Source: CAYZBF01 sp964476585 (GTDB lineage Bacteria; Hydrothermota; UBA3072). Taken from it: 64,000 nt of DNA. The stretch is from positions 1 to 64,000 of the forward strand of contig CAYZBF010000002.1 in assembly GCA_964476585.1 (NCBI GenBank), read 5' to 3'. The translations under genes and the position numbers were made by a program. Positions 8,353 to 15,862 of this stretch are shown here, piece after piece. The notes beneath the pieces are model-generated. The model worked only from the letters and a program-made list of their open reading frames with translations, ran no database searches and was not told the DNA's origin. Numbering within the stretch: position 1 is the stretch's first letter; each line of letters begins with the position of its first letter.

Positions 8353-9509
8353 TAATCCTCCTTTTTTAAGCCAAGATACTGATCAAGGGCGTCTGAAAGT
8401 ATATCAAGTCCTTCCTCAAGCATTTCAGAGTCAAGAAAGCGGTAATCAATAAGTACCTCCCCAGTATCCTCATAATCACTTGAATGAAAGTGAGTTGCAG
8501 GAGCAACAAATACTGTCTTTTTATCTCGGTTATAACCTGTTAATAACCATTCTACAAACGTTTCAGTATTCGGAACTGGAAGCCTGAGAAAAACAGAACC
8601 CGTGGCTATGGACACTGAAGCAGAAATATCTTCTCTTTCTTCTACAAAGCTCTCTATAATCTTCTTTTTGAAATTCATTATATCCTTTCTTTCTTCACGT
8701 ATTCCTTCACCATTTTTAATAAAATAATCGAGAAAGCTAAGCTGGTAAGGAGAAACCGGGAATAGATCCGCAGCAATCCTACCAATTCTTTCGGGCAAGG
8801 TTTTATGAAAGATAAGGACAGTAACATCATCCATTGAGAAGTCTTTCAGTGGTGATAAAATCTGTATCACTCGTTCACTCTCTAGGGCAATATTTCGAAT
8901 TGTTATATACTCCTCTTCATTACTCACAAGGTTAGAGAGCGTTTCATCAACTGCAATATATAGATAATAGTTTCGACATACAAATAGGATCCTTTCCAAT
9001 GTTTCTTCGGGGTAGATTATGCTACCTGAAAAACTTGGTGCAGAATAATAAAATAACCTGCTTCTTGGTGTTATTTTATTCTCTATCTCTTTACGATATG
9101 GTAGATCATAATCATCCTGCATACTTGTTTCTATATAAAGTAGTTTTAAGCCCAGGGATTCAGAGCACTGTTTCAGAAAATAAGGAATAGGTGCAGGAGT
9201 TACTATTTCATCATTCAAATTCAGCACAGAAAAAAAAAGAGTATAATATGCTGAAAACTGATTTGGTAAAAGTAATATTTTATAAGAGGAATCTACTTCT
9301 AAATATTCCTTAAGTTCTTCCACCACAAAACTCAACTGTACTGGGTTGATTTCTTTCATTATATCTTGTGTAATAGGGCTAATAGTAAAAAGGTTAATTA
9401 TCTGAACGTCTCTGTCCCTCCAGTACCCATACCTTTCCAAATAAAGATTGAATAAAAATGGCTCATAAAGATTTGCTCTCCTCGAACAATATGCATCACC
9501 AGGAGACAT
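8352..9509 (-). CDS. Degenerate aminotransferase-fold paralogue
   Basis: 385 residues that align by eye along the neighbouring aminotransferase: 'TVFVAPATHFHSSD' matches 'TVMLAPAAGFYRTP', and the last helix matches. The Schiff-base lysine is kept ('SPLKDFS' against 'SISKRFS') and so is the PLP-pyridine Asp ('VDETL' against 'SDEVY'), but the NNPTG Asn is Ser ('APSFSGS'), the pocket Tyr is Leu, the phosphate Arg of 'GARIGF' is Val ('DDVTVL'), and the carboxylate Arg of 'EARIAY' is Leu ('EVLIDY'). It may bind PLP weakly yet not transaminate ordinary amino acids. A heteromeric, regulatory or new catalytic role is possible. The frame is intact and coupled, so it is not an obvious pseudogene. Confidence 0.8.
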   Translation of the reverse strand: MSPGDAYCSRRANLYEPFLFNLYLERYGYWRDRDVQIINLFTISPITQDIMKEINPVQLSFVVEELKEYLEVDSSYKILLLPNQFSAYYTLFFSVLNLNDEIVTPAPIPYFLKQCSESLGLKLLYIETSMQDDYDLPYRKEIENKITPRSRLFYYSAPSFSGSIIYPEETLERILFVCRNYYLYIAVDETLSNLVSNEEEYITIRNIALESERVIQILSPLKDFSMDDVTVLIFHKTLPERIGRIAADLFPVSPYQLSFLDYFIKNGEGIREERKDIMNFKKKIIESFVEEREDISASVSIATGSVFLRLPVPNTETFVEWLLTGYNRDKKTVFVAPATHFHSSDYEDTGEVLIDYRFLDSEMLEEGLDILSDALDQYLGLKKED

Positions 9510-10731
9510 TTTTACTTTCCCCTAAAAGGGTAATATTGAAGACTTCTGGCTTGAAGAAGCGTTCCTGTATATCTTTTACCTCTTCAAATTTAACGCTATT
9601 GATCCTTTTTAAGAGTTCTGGAATAGAAACTCTTTTCCCAAGATACATTTCCTCCTTTACATTCCTACCCATCCTGCTAGCATTATCTTCCATAGAAATC
9701 ACAATATTTCCCCTTATCCTTTCTTTGGCCACTTCGACCTCTTCTCTCGAGAATCTGAGAGAATTAAACAAATCTATAATTGCATCCAAAGTCTTTGATA
9801 GTTTATCCTTGTCTGTTGATAAATAAATATAAAAGATACCGGTATCGCTGAAAAATTCAGGGAAAGCTGAGACATAATACACCAAACCCATCTCTTGACG
9901 CAATTTCTGGAATAATCTTGAACTCATCCCCATACCTAAAATGGAAAGCCCAATAAGAAAAGGAAACCTTTCTTTATTATTATAGGGAAAACACTTTGAA
10001 GATAGGGTAACATATTCATGATTTAACTCAGGCTTTGAAACGATATTGACACGAGTCTGTTTTTCTGGAAGGAATTCTCTCTCAAATCCTTTACCTTTTC
10101 TGTCTCCAAGCTTTTCACTAATTTGAACACATAACTCTCTATGATCCACCTTACCCACTGATGTAACGAATATCCTATCAGTAGTATAATTTTTTTGCCA
10201 GAAATTTCTAATATCACTAAAAGTAATACTTTGAACTGATGCAGGTGTTCCCAATATCGGCGAAGATAGAGGATGGTCCTTTCCAAAAGTGGTGCCCATG
10301 GCATAAAAGAAAAGAAGACTTTCTGGAGAATCATAGAAACTTTTGATCTCTTCCTGTATCACCAAACGTTCCATTTCAATCGAATCTTCCCTGAACAAAG
10401 GATTCCTTATCAAATCCAAGAGAACATCTACTGCGAGTGGAAGTTCCTCAGGAAGGATATGAGCATAGAAAGAGGTCCATTCCCTAGATGTTGAAGCATT
10501 CACAATTCCACCTCTGGATTCTATCGCGGTTGATATATCTCTCTCGCTTCTTTCCTTTGTACCCTTAAATACCGCGTGCTCAATGAAATGACATATACCC
10601 TCCTCCTTCTTGCTCTCATCCCTTGATCCTATTTTCACATAAAAACCTATAATTGTCGAGAGAGCTGCCGGTATAAATTCTGAAACCACCGTTACTCCTG
10701 AAGGAAGGATAGTCTTTTTATAATTAATCAT
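9496..10731 (-). CDS. M16 family zinc metallopeptidase (processing-peptidase-like)
   Basis: 411 residues, the length of a single M16B peptidase such as PqqL-short/YmxG/MPP-beta. The inverted zinc motif HXXEH is present ('CHFIEHAVFKGT', His48, Glu51, His52), with the distal glutamate region 'MERLVIQEEIKSF' about 75 residues on. The C-terminal half carries the inactive-domain fold ('GMGMSSRLFQKLRQEMGLVYYVSAF'). Such enzymes act on peptides in the cytoplasm or periplasm; no signal peptide is visible, so cytoplasmic. It overlaps the thioesterase start by 8 bases and the next gene by 14, placing it second in the minus-strand operon starting at 11119. Confidence 0.92.
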   Translation of the reverse strand: MINYKKTILPSGVTVVSEFIPAALSTIIGFYVKIGSRDESKKEEGICHFIEHAVFKGTKERSERDISTAIESRGGIVNASTSREWTSFYAHILPEELPLAVDVLLDLIRNPLFREDSIEMERLVIQEEIKSFYDSPESLLFFYAMGTTFGKDHPLSSPILGTPASVQSITFSDIRNFWQKNYTTDRIFVTSVGKVDHRELCVQISEKLGDRKGKGFEREFLPEKQTRVNIVSKPELNHEYVTLSSKCFPYNNKERFPFLIGLSILGMGMSSRLFQKLRQEMGLVYYVSAFPEFFSDTGIFYIYLSTDKDKLSKTLDAIIDLFNSLRFSREEVEVAKERIRGNIVISMEDNASRMGRNVKEEMYLGKRVSIPELLKRINSVKFEEVKDIQERFFKPEVFNITLLGESKNVSW

Positions 10732-11119
10732 TGAGCCTAATCAATTTTGCCCTGGCTTCCGCATATACTATGTCTTCAGGATCCTTTAAGAGTGACTTTG
10801 CTGTTACGACCTTCCCCCTATCTTCGATCACTTCACCTTCTACTATATATTCAGCACCTATTTTCACAGGTTTTTTGAATCTGACAGTAATTTCTCCTGT
10901 TGCATACTTTCCTCCTAGGGATACCCCTGCGTACACAGCAAGCTCATCAAGAACTGTAGCTATTAGTCCACCATGGACCACACCACTGTACCCCTGCATA
11001 TAAGGCGGAAATTTTATTCTTGCGCGTGAACCCTCTTCATGAAGCTCAATATTAAGTTGTAAGCCATTTTTGTTTTTCTTTCCACATGCAAAACAATAAT
11101 CATCTAATTGAAATTCCAT
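10724..11119 (-). CDS. PaaI-type hotdog thioesterase
   Basis: 131 residues, a single hotdog domain. The 'VVHGGLIATVLDELA' block is the catalytic/CoA-binding HGG loop and helix; 'ATGEITVRFKKPVKIG' is the following strand pair. An N-terminal 'CFACGKKNKNGL' with a CxxC pair is common in this branch. Acyl-CoA thioester hydrolysis in the cytoplasm is the family role; the acyl chain is unknown. It is the first gene of the minus-strand operon running to 5902 or beyond, and its ATG lies six bases after the -10 box of a consensus promoter, so the mRNA should be leaderless. Confidence 0.88.
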   Translation of the reverse strand: MEFQLDDYCFACGKKNKNGLQLNIELHEEGSRARIKFPPYMQGYSGVVHGGLIATVLDELAVYAGVSLGGKYATGEITVRFKKPVKIGAEYIVEGEVIEDRGKVVTAKSLLKDPEDIVYAEARAKLIRLND

Positions 11120-11125
11120 AGGAAT

Positions 11126-11153
11126 ATGATAAAGAATTCACTTAATATGTCAA
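11126..11153 (-). promoter_or_regulatory. Leaderless promoter for the hotdog-M16 operon
   Basis: Read on the minus strand: TTGACA at 11153-11148, a 16-base spacer, TATCAT at 11131-11126, then six bases to the ATG at 11119. No Shine-Dalgarno sequence fits in that gap. Transcription should begin at or beside the start codon. Confidence 0.75.
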
Positions 11154-11159
11154 TGGGGA

Positions 11160-11400
11160 TAGCTGCTCAATAGCTCTAAGCAAAACGAAAAAATTAGACG
11201 CAGATAAACACAGAAAATATTAGAGCACTAGAGCAAAAATAAAAGAGTTTGTCAGTTGGTAAGTTAGTCAGTTTTTTTATTGATATAAGTGGTTTAATTG
11301 ATAATACTTCTTCTTTTTTTAACCTTATCTAAGCAATCTCGAATCTTAACCGTCCAACACACCAATTCACCAATCGTCTAACTAAGAAGATACAAGAAAG
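11160..11400. repeat. Phrase-repeat spacer before the sigma factor gene
   Basis: This 358-base gap between divergent genes holds no gene that I can support. It contains GACGCAGATAAACACAGAAA (11197-11216), the complement of which recurs at 12757-12772 with 15 of 16 core bases identical; a GTCAGTTGG..GTTAGTCAGTT cluster (about 11250-11274); and its rough complement CCAACACACCAATTCACCAAT..CTAACTAAG (about 11352-11386). The last 60 bases are AT-rich with a TATAAT at 11448-11453 that may serve the sigma factor gene. Confidence 0.55.
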
Positions 11401-11477
11401 CTTGTCAAAATGTTATTTATCAATAATATTTATTGTGAATTTCTGAATATAATAGAAAGGAAAGGATACTACAGAAA

Positions 11478-11999
11478 ATGGATGATGATATCTTAATTGA
11501 AAAGTGTAAGAAGGGTAATATGGAAGCATATGGAGAATTAGTAAAAAGATACATGAAAAAGGCTTATAATGTAGCTCTTTATTTCACAAGAGATCCAAAT
11601 GATGCATGGGATATATCTCAAGAAGGGTTTTTGAATGCATGGAAGGCAATAAGGCGATTCAATACAAAAAAGGCATTCTTCCCGTGGTTGTACACAATAA
11701 TAAAGAACGAATCAATGAAGAAATTTAGAAGAGAAAAAAGAAAAAATAGAGGAAATCCTATTCCAATAACTGTTATTGAATCACCACATAAGAGATTGGA
11801 GAAAATTGAAAGTATAGAAAGGCTTAAAAGAGCTATCTCACGGCTTGATAGAAAAAAGCAGGAAATAATATATATGAGACATTTTGCAAAGATGAGTTAT
11901 AATGAAATTGCAGAATCACTGAATATTGCAAAAGGCACTGTAATGTCCCGCCTATATTATGCAAGAAAAGCGCTTCTAGAGGAATACAGGAATGGCTGA
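11478..11999 (+). CDS. ECF-type RNA polymerase sigma factor
   Basis: 173 residues with only regions 2 and 4, as in extracytoplasmic-function sigma factors. Region 2 (about 10-75): 'AYGELVKRYMKKAYNVAL', 'DAWDISQEGFLNAWKAI', 'FFPWLYTIIKNE'. Region 4 (about 118-168): 'LDRKKQEIIYMRHFAKMSY' and 'IAESLNIAKGTVMSRLYYA', the -35-reading helix-turn-helix. It directs RNA polymerase to a small regulon. The next gene overlaps by 8 bases and encodes a membrane protein likely to be its anti-sigma partner. A TATAAT at 11448-11453 sits 24 bases upstream of the ATG without an obvious vegetative -35, consistent with but not proof of autoregulation. Confidence 0.93.
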   Translation: MDDDILIEKCKKGNMEAYGELVKRYMKKAYNVALYFTRDPNDAWDISQEGFLNAWKAIRRFNTKKAFFPWLYTIIKNESMKKFRREKRKNRGNPIPITVIESPHKRLEKIESIERLKRAISRLDRKKQEIIYMRHFAKMSYNEIAESLNIAKGTVMSRLYYARKALLEEYRNG

Positions 12000-12432
12000 T
12001 TTAGATACCCTTATAAATAAGTACCTTGATAAAGAATTATCCAAAAAGGAAAAAGAAGAACTTCAGAATCGTGTCGAAAAAGACAAAAAATTAAAGAAAG
12101 AATTAAAGGAATTGGACGAAATGAGGGAGGTGATTTCAATGCTAAAACCAAAGGATCCGGATAAAGAATGGGAGAGATACTGGAGCAATCTTTATAATCG
12201 CCTTGAAAGAGGTATTGGCTGGATAATAACATCAATCGGAGCAATACTCTTGCTAACATTCGCTGGATTTCAACTAGTGAAGGAACTCATAAAAGACCCG
12301 GAACTCGCCCTTTATGCAAAGATTGGTATAATAGCGTTGATGATAGGTTTTGTAATCCTTTTTGTCTCTGTAGTGCGGGAAAGAATCTTTATGGGAAAAT
12401 CGGATAAATATTCAAAGGAGGTAAAACGATGA
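11992..12432 (+). CDS. Membrane anti-sigma factor candidate
   Basis: 146 residues: a charged helical N-terminus ('LINKYLDKELSKKEKEEL', about 5-60) like the sigma-binding part of anti-sigma factors, then two membrane segments (about 70-90 and 103-126) and a basic tail. The N-terminus has the layout of a zf-HC2 anti-sigma domain, but the usual His and Cys zinc ligands are absent, so it would be a zinc-free version. Overlap with the sigma gene and 4-base overlap with the YbjQ gene show a three-gene unit. Identification rests on position and topology more than sequence. Confidence 0.7.
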   Translation: MADLDTLINKYLDKELSKKEKEELQNRVEKDKKLKKELKELDEMREVISMLKPKDPDKEWERYWSNLYNRLERGIGWIITSIGAILLLTFAGFQLVKELIKDPELALYAKIGIIALMIGFVILFVSVVRERIFMGKSDKYSKEVKR

Positions 12433-12743
12433 TACTTTCAACATCTCATACTGTGCCAGGGAAAGAAATTAAGGAAACTCTTGGCATTGTAAAAGGTAAT
12501 ACGGTTAGAGCGAGACATATAGGTAGAGATATTATGGCTGGTTTAAGAAATATAGTGGGTGGAGAGATAACTGAATATACAAAAATGCTTGCTGAATCAA
12601 GAGAGCAGTCAATCGATAGAATGATAGAAGAAGCAGAATCACTGGGTGCAGATGCTATAGTAGGTATTCGTTTTGTAACCTCATCGGTTATGCAGCGTGC
12701 ATCTGAATTACTCGCTTACGGAACAGCAATAAAGCTGAAATAG
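12429..12743 (+). CDS. YbjQ/UPF0145 family protein
   Basis: 104 residues of the YbjQ family, which forms homopentamers and has no agreed function. Family features seen: 'TVRARHIGRDIMAGLRNIVGG', split here as 'TVRARHIGRDIMAGL' and 'RNIVGGEI', then 'REQSIDRMIEEAESLGADA' in two parts and 'IVGIRFVTSSV'. Cytoplasmic, no membrane segment. GGAGG lies nine bases before the ATG, at the end of the anti-sigma candidate gene. Its place behind an ECF sigma and a membrane anti-sigma suggests a role in the same envelope or stress response; that is inference. Confidence 0.88.
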   Translation: MILSTSHTVPGKEIKETLGIVKGNTVRARHIGRDIMAGLRNIVGGEITEYTKMLAESREQSIDRMIEEAESLGADAIVGIRFVTSSVMQRASELLAYGTAIKLK

Positions 12744-12754
12744 TTAAATACACT

Positions 12755-12785
12755 TATCTGTGTCTATCTGCGTTCATCTGCGGCC
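12755..12785. repeat. CTGTGTCTATCTGCG phrase, inverted partner of 11197-11216
   Basis: TATCTGTGTCTATCTGCG followed by TTCATCTGCGGCC. The core matches the complement of the phrase at 11197-11216 at 15 of 16 bases. The pair therefore flanks the three-gene sigma operon in inverted orientation, about 1.55 kb apart. Confidence 0.6.
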
Positions 12786-12798
12786 AAATTTGTTAAAT

Positions 12799-13665
12799 CT
12801 ATTCAAATAATGCCTGTACAAAATCCTCTGCGTTAAATGGTATCAAATCTTCTAACTCCTCACCTATACCCAAAAAACGGATTGGTATATCTAATTCTTC
12901 TACAATTGCAATTACCATTCCTCCTTTTGCAGTACCATCAAGTTTAGCAAGAGCAACACCAGTAATCCCAATAGCATCATTAAAATTCTTAGCCTGTTGC
13001 AGAGTATTCCCACCTATATTAGCATCAATCACAAGGATTGTTTCATGTGGTAGATCCTCTCTCTTTTTTGAAAGAACCCTCTTTATTTTCTTCATTTCCT
13101 CCATAAGATTCCTCTTGGTATGGAGTCTTCCCGCTGTATCAATTAAAAGATAATCCATACCCCTCGCCATAGCTGCATCAACGGCATCAAATGCAACAGA
13201 AGCTGGATCTGCTCCATAATGAGATTCCACAACTTCTACCCCAATCCTTTTCCCCCATTCTTTCAGTTGTTCTCCTGCTCCTGTTCGATATGTATCCGCA
13301 CATGCGAAAATAACCTTATTCCCCCCCTCCTTAAGCATATATCCTCTTTTCCCTATGGTTGTGGTCTTCCCAACGCCATTAACCCCAACATATAGTTCAA
13401 CAATAGAGGGCTTTCCATCCAGACTTTTATTCGGTTGTTTATTAAGGATATCAATCAGTTCTTTTTGAATTCGAGGATAGTACTCTTGAGGCCCTACACT
13501 CTCAAGAACATCAATCAACCTTTTCACCGTAAAAAGCCCCAAATCCGCCTGAACCAGGAGATCTTCTATATCAAATAAAAGATCCGGATCACGCCTTCCG
13601 ATTAGATTTCTTATCTTCTTGCTAAAACTACTCCTTGTCTTCTTTAGAGCCTCGCGAAGCCCCAT
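12799..13665 (-). CDS. ftsY: Signal recognition particle receptor FtsY
   Basis: 288 residues from the ATG at 13665, which has GGGAGG nine bases upstream; a TTG nine bases further out is less likely. This is the NG domain only: helical N domain (about 1-85), then the SRP GTPase with 'GVNGVGKTTTIGK' (P-loop), 'DTYRTGAGEQL', 'DTAGRLHTKRNL' and 'LAKLDGTAKGG' (guanine specificity). It pairs with Ffh to deliver ribosomes to the membrane. The acidic A domain of E. coli FtsY is absent, as in many bacteria. Its start overlaps the glycosyltransferase gene by 38 bases. Confidence 0.95.
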   Translation of the reverse strand: MGLREALKKTRSSFSKKIRNLIGRRDPDLLFDIEDLLVQADLGLFTVKRLIDVLESVGPQEYYPRIQKELIDILNKQPNKSLDGKPSIVELYVGVNGVGKTTTIGKRGYMLKEGGNKVIFACADTYRTGAGEQLKEWGKRIGVEVVESHYGADPASVAFDAVDAAMARGMDYLLIDTAGRLHTKRNLMEEMKKIKRVLSKKREDLPHETILVIDANIGGNTLQQAKNFNDAIGITGVALAKLDGTAKGGMVIAIVEELDIPIRFLGIGEELEDLIPFNAEDFVQALFE

Positions 13666-14581
13666 ACTCCGCAACCTCCCTTTCTAATCTCCTTATCCTT
13701 TCAGAGAGTGCAGTTACAGCTTCTGTTATAAAACCTACTGTGAAGAGTACTAAGCCTGAGACCACTAATAGGATGACGAGATAGAGGATGGGTCGGTAAC
13801 CGTGATGATAAACAAACCGCTGAATAATCCCATATACCCCTATAAGGAAACCAAGTAGGATAAGTACCATCCCTGAAGTCCCAAAGAAAAGTAAAGGTTT
13901 TTTCAAAAGAGAAATTTGCAACTTTACTGACAATAGATCCATAACTCCTATCACTATCCTGCCTTTACCTTTATATTTGGACTCACCATGTAACCGGGAA
14001 CGCAATTTAACTTTTACCTCAGAGACGGTAAATCCTTTACTCACTGCAAGGGATACGATATAACGGTGCCAGTCTTTCCGGAGGTTTATCTCTTCTAATA
14101 CTTTACTTCTTAGCGCCTTAATAGCATTCTGGTCATGAATAGGTAGATGAAATAGATGACGAGATAACCAATTATAAACCGCCGATACAAACCTTTTCTG
14201 GTACTGCCCCTCTTTCCAGCCGGTTACTATATCAAAACCTTTTTCCATTTCATCCAAGAGTAATGGAATGTCATGTGCATCAAACTGAAGGTCTGAATCC
14301 ATAAGGACTAATATTGGAGAATCAGCATTGTGAAAACCTGTAAGTATTGCTTCGGTTTTACCAAGATTTAATCGATGTCGAACAACCTTTAAATATTTGT
14401 ATTCCCTGGATAATTTCAGAGCTTCATCATAGGTTCCATCTATGCTTCCATCATCCACCAGGACAACCTCATAATCTCTCTCATCCCCATCGACCATATC
14501 CTGTATCTCTTTCATAAGTGGGTCGATATTAGCCCCCTCGTTATAGGCGGGGATAATTATTGTGATTCTTTGCTTACCCAT
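13628..14581 (-). CDS. Family 2 glycosyltransferase, DPM1/GtrB-like, membrane-anchored
   Basis: 317 residues. The GT-A domain shows 'IPAYNEGANIDPLM', 'VLVDDGSIDGTYDEAL' and 'LMDSDLQFDAHDI' (nucleotide and metal Asp residues). After residue 225 come two membrane segments (about 233-258 and 268-292) and a charged tail. This layout is that of polyprenyl-phosphate hexose synthases (dolichol-phosphate mannose synthase-like, GtrB/ArnC-like), which load a sugar on undecaprenyl phosphate at the cytoplasmic face. An epimerase gene remnant just upstream suggests it once belonged to a sugar-modification locus. It now sits between tyrS and ftsY. Confidence 0.85.
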   Translation of the reverse strand: MGKQRITIIIPAYNEGANIDPLMKEIQDMVDGDERDYEVVLVDDGSIDGTYDEALKLSREYKYLKVVRHRLNLGKTEAILTGFHNADSPILVLMDSDLQFDAHDIPLLLDEMEKGFDIVTGWKEGQYQKRFVSAVYNWLSRHLFHLPIHDQNAIKALRSKVLEEINLRKDWHRYIVSLAVSKGFTVSEVKVKLRSRLHGESKYKGKGRIVIGVMDLLSVKLQISLLKKPLLFFGTSGMVLILLGFLIGVYGIIQRFVYHHGYRPILYLVILLVVSGLVLFTVGFITEAVTALSERIRRLEREVAEYGASRGSKEDKE

Positions 14582-14682
14582 TCTTTGGTCTTCTCCATTC
14601 CTTCTTTCAGTGAAAATCCCATTTCATATCTAATGGAATTATTAATACTTCTACAGCGGTCACGCGATATCTCACTTAGGTA
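14557..14682 (-). pseudogene. Remnant of NAD-dependent sugar epimerase C-terminus
   Basis: The gap between tyrS and the GT2 gene is open for 41 codons in one frame, ending in TAA at 14559-14557. The peptide contains 'ISRDRCRSINNSIRYEMGF' followed by 'SLKEGMEKTKEW', the end of an extended SDR epimerase/dehydratase (typically ...elGf.p...leEGl.kT.eW). Only this last part survives: the frame is closed upstream by TAA within the tyrS 3' end and there is no start codon or catalytic domain. Epimerase next to GT2 is a usual polysaccharide pairing, so tyrS was probably joined here by deletion or rearrangement. Family assignment rests on the short motif. Confidence 0.6.
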
Positions 14683-15862
14683 TTAGTTTTAGAAATCTCC
14701 TCTTTCCAAGCTTTATGATAGTTTCATCGTCAAAGGAAACATTCAAAGTGGAATCACTAATTCTCTCGCCATCAATCCTTAGAGCTCCCTGCTCTATTAA
14801 TCTCCTTGCCTCGCCTCTGGAACTGACCAGTCCAGCCTTATCAAGTAATTCGACTATCCAGATATCTTCTTCCTTTTTAACATAAAATTCATCGATATCC
14901 TGGGGCACTTCTTCTCTAGAAAATACCCTAATAAATTCTGTCCTCTCTCTCTTTGCATCCTCTTTTGAATTATATAGCCTAACAATTCCTTCTGCGAGAT
15001 CGAGCTTCAGATCCATTGGATTCTCTCCTCTTTTCAATCTCTTCTTCAATTCACCAAGGGATTCTTCATCGTAATCCAGACAGAGTGCATAATATCGCAG
15101 TATTAATTTATCAGGAATTGACATTACCTTACCAAACTGCTGTTTTGCTGATTCTTCAATACCTATATAATTATTATAGGATTTGCTCATCTTCCTCACA
15201 CCATCTAATCCTTCAAGCAGAGGCATCAGTATGACTACCTGAGGTTCCTGCCCAAAACTCCTCTGAAGATCTCTGCCCATAAGATGGTTCCATCTCTGAT
15301 CCGTACCGCCCAATTCAATATCTGCCTTGACAGCAACTGAATCATACGCCTGAAACATCGGGTATAGGAATTCATGTAAAGCAATAGGACTTTCGGCTTT
15401 AAATCTTTGATTAAAATCGTCTCTTTCAAGAAGTCTTGCAATAGTAATCTGTGAGGCAAGTTTCACAATCAGAGAAGAATTGAGTTCTGAGAGCCATTCT
15501 GAATTATATCTAAATTCCGTCCTTTTCTTGTCTAAGATCCTGAATATCTGTCTCTTGTATCCCTTCATATTCTTTTTTATTTGTTTTTCACTAAGTGTCA
15601 CCCTGGTCTTTGATCTACCAGAAGGATCTCCAATCATTGCTGTAAAATCACCTACAATGAGGACAGCGATATGACCAAGATCCTGAAATTGTCTGAGTTT
15701 TCGTAGGACTACAGCAAAACCGAGATGGATTTCAGGCGCAGTTGGGTCAATACCGAGTTTCACTCTAAGGGGACGAGATTTCCTTAATTTTTTCTCTAAT
15801 TCCTCCAGAGGTATGACTGTATCTGCGCCCTTTAATAATCTGTCAAAGTCTGAGCTTATCAT
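14672..15862 (-). CDS. tyrS: Tyrosyl-tRNA synthetase
   Basis: 396 residues, class I aminoacyl-tRNA synthetase charging tRNA-Tyr. 'PEIHLGFAVVLRKL' is the HIGH-type motif (HLGF, residues 46-49), 'GGTDQRWNHLMGRD' the tyrosine-adenylate pocket, 'KMSKSYNN' the KMSKS loop, and a C-terminal S4 RNA-binding domain (about 335-396, 'GLVSSRGEARRLIEQGALRI'). The HLGF and 'KMSKS' forms fit the TyrZ-like type 2 branch. The start overlaps the SPFH gene by four bases (ATGA), so it is translated together with it. Confidence 0.95.
   Translation of the reverse strand: MISSDFDRLLKGADTVIPLEELEKKLRKSRPLRVKLGIDPTAPEIHLGFAVVLRKLRQFQDLGHIAVLIVGDFTAMIGDPSGRSKTRVTLSEKQIKKNMKGYKRQIFRILDKKRTEFRYNSEWLSELNSSLIVKLASQITIARLLERDDFNQRFKAESPIALHEFLYPMFQAYDSVAVKADIELGGTDQRWNHLMGRDLQRSFGQEPQVVILMPLLEGLDGVRKMSKSYNNYIGIEESAKQQFGKVMSIPDKLILRYYALCLDYDEESLGELKKRLKRGENPMDLKLDLAEGIVRLYNSKEDAKRERTEFIRVFSREEVPQDIDEFYVKKEEDIWIVELLDKAGLVSSRGEARRLIEQGALRIDGERISDSTLNVSFDDETIIKLGKRRFLKLIPK

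Noticed and set aside
13666..13674. TTG start three codons upstream of ftsY
   Set aside because: GGGAGG is nine bases from the ATG at 13665 but overlaps or abuts the TTG.
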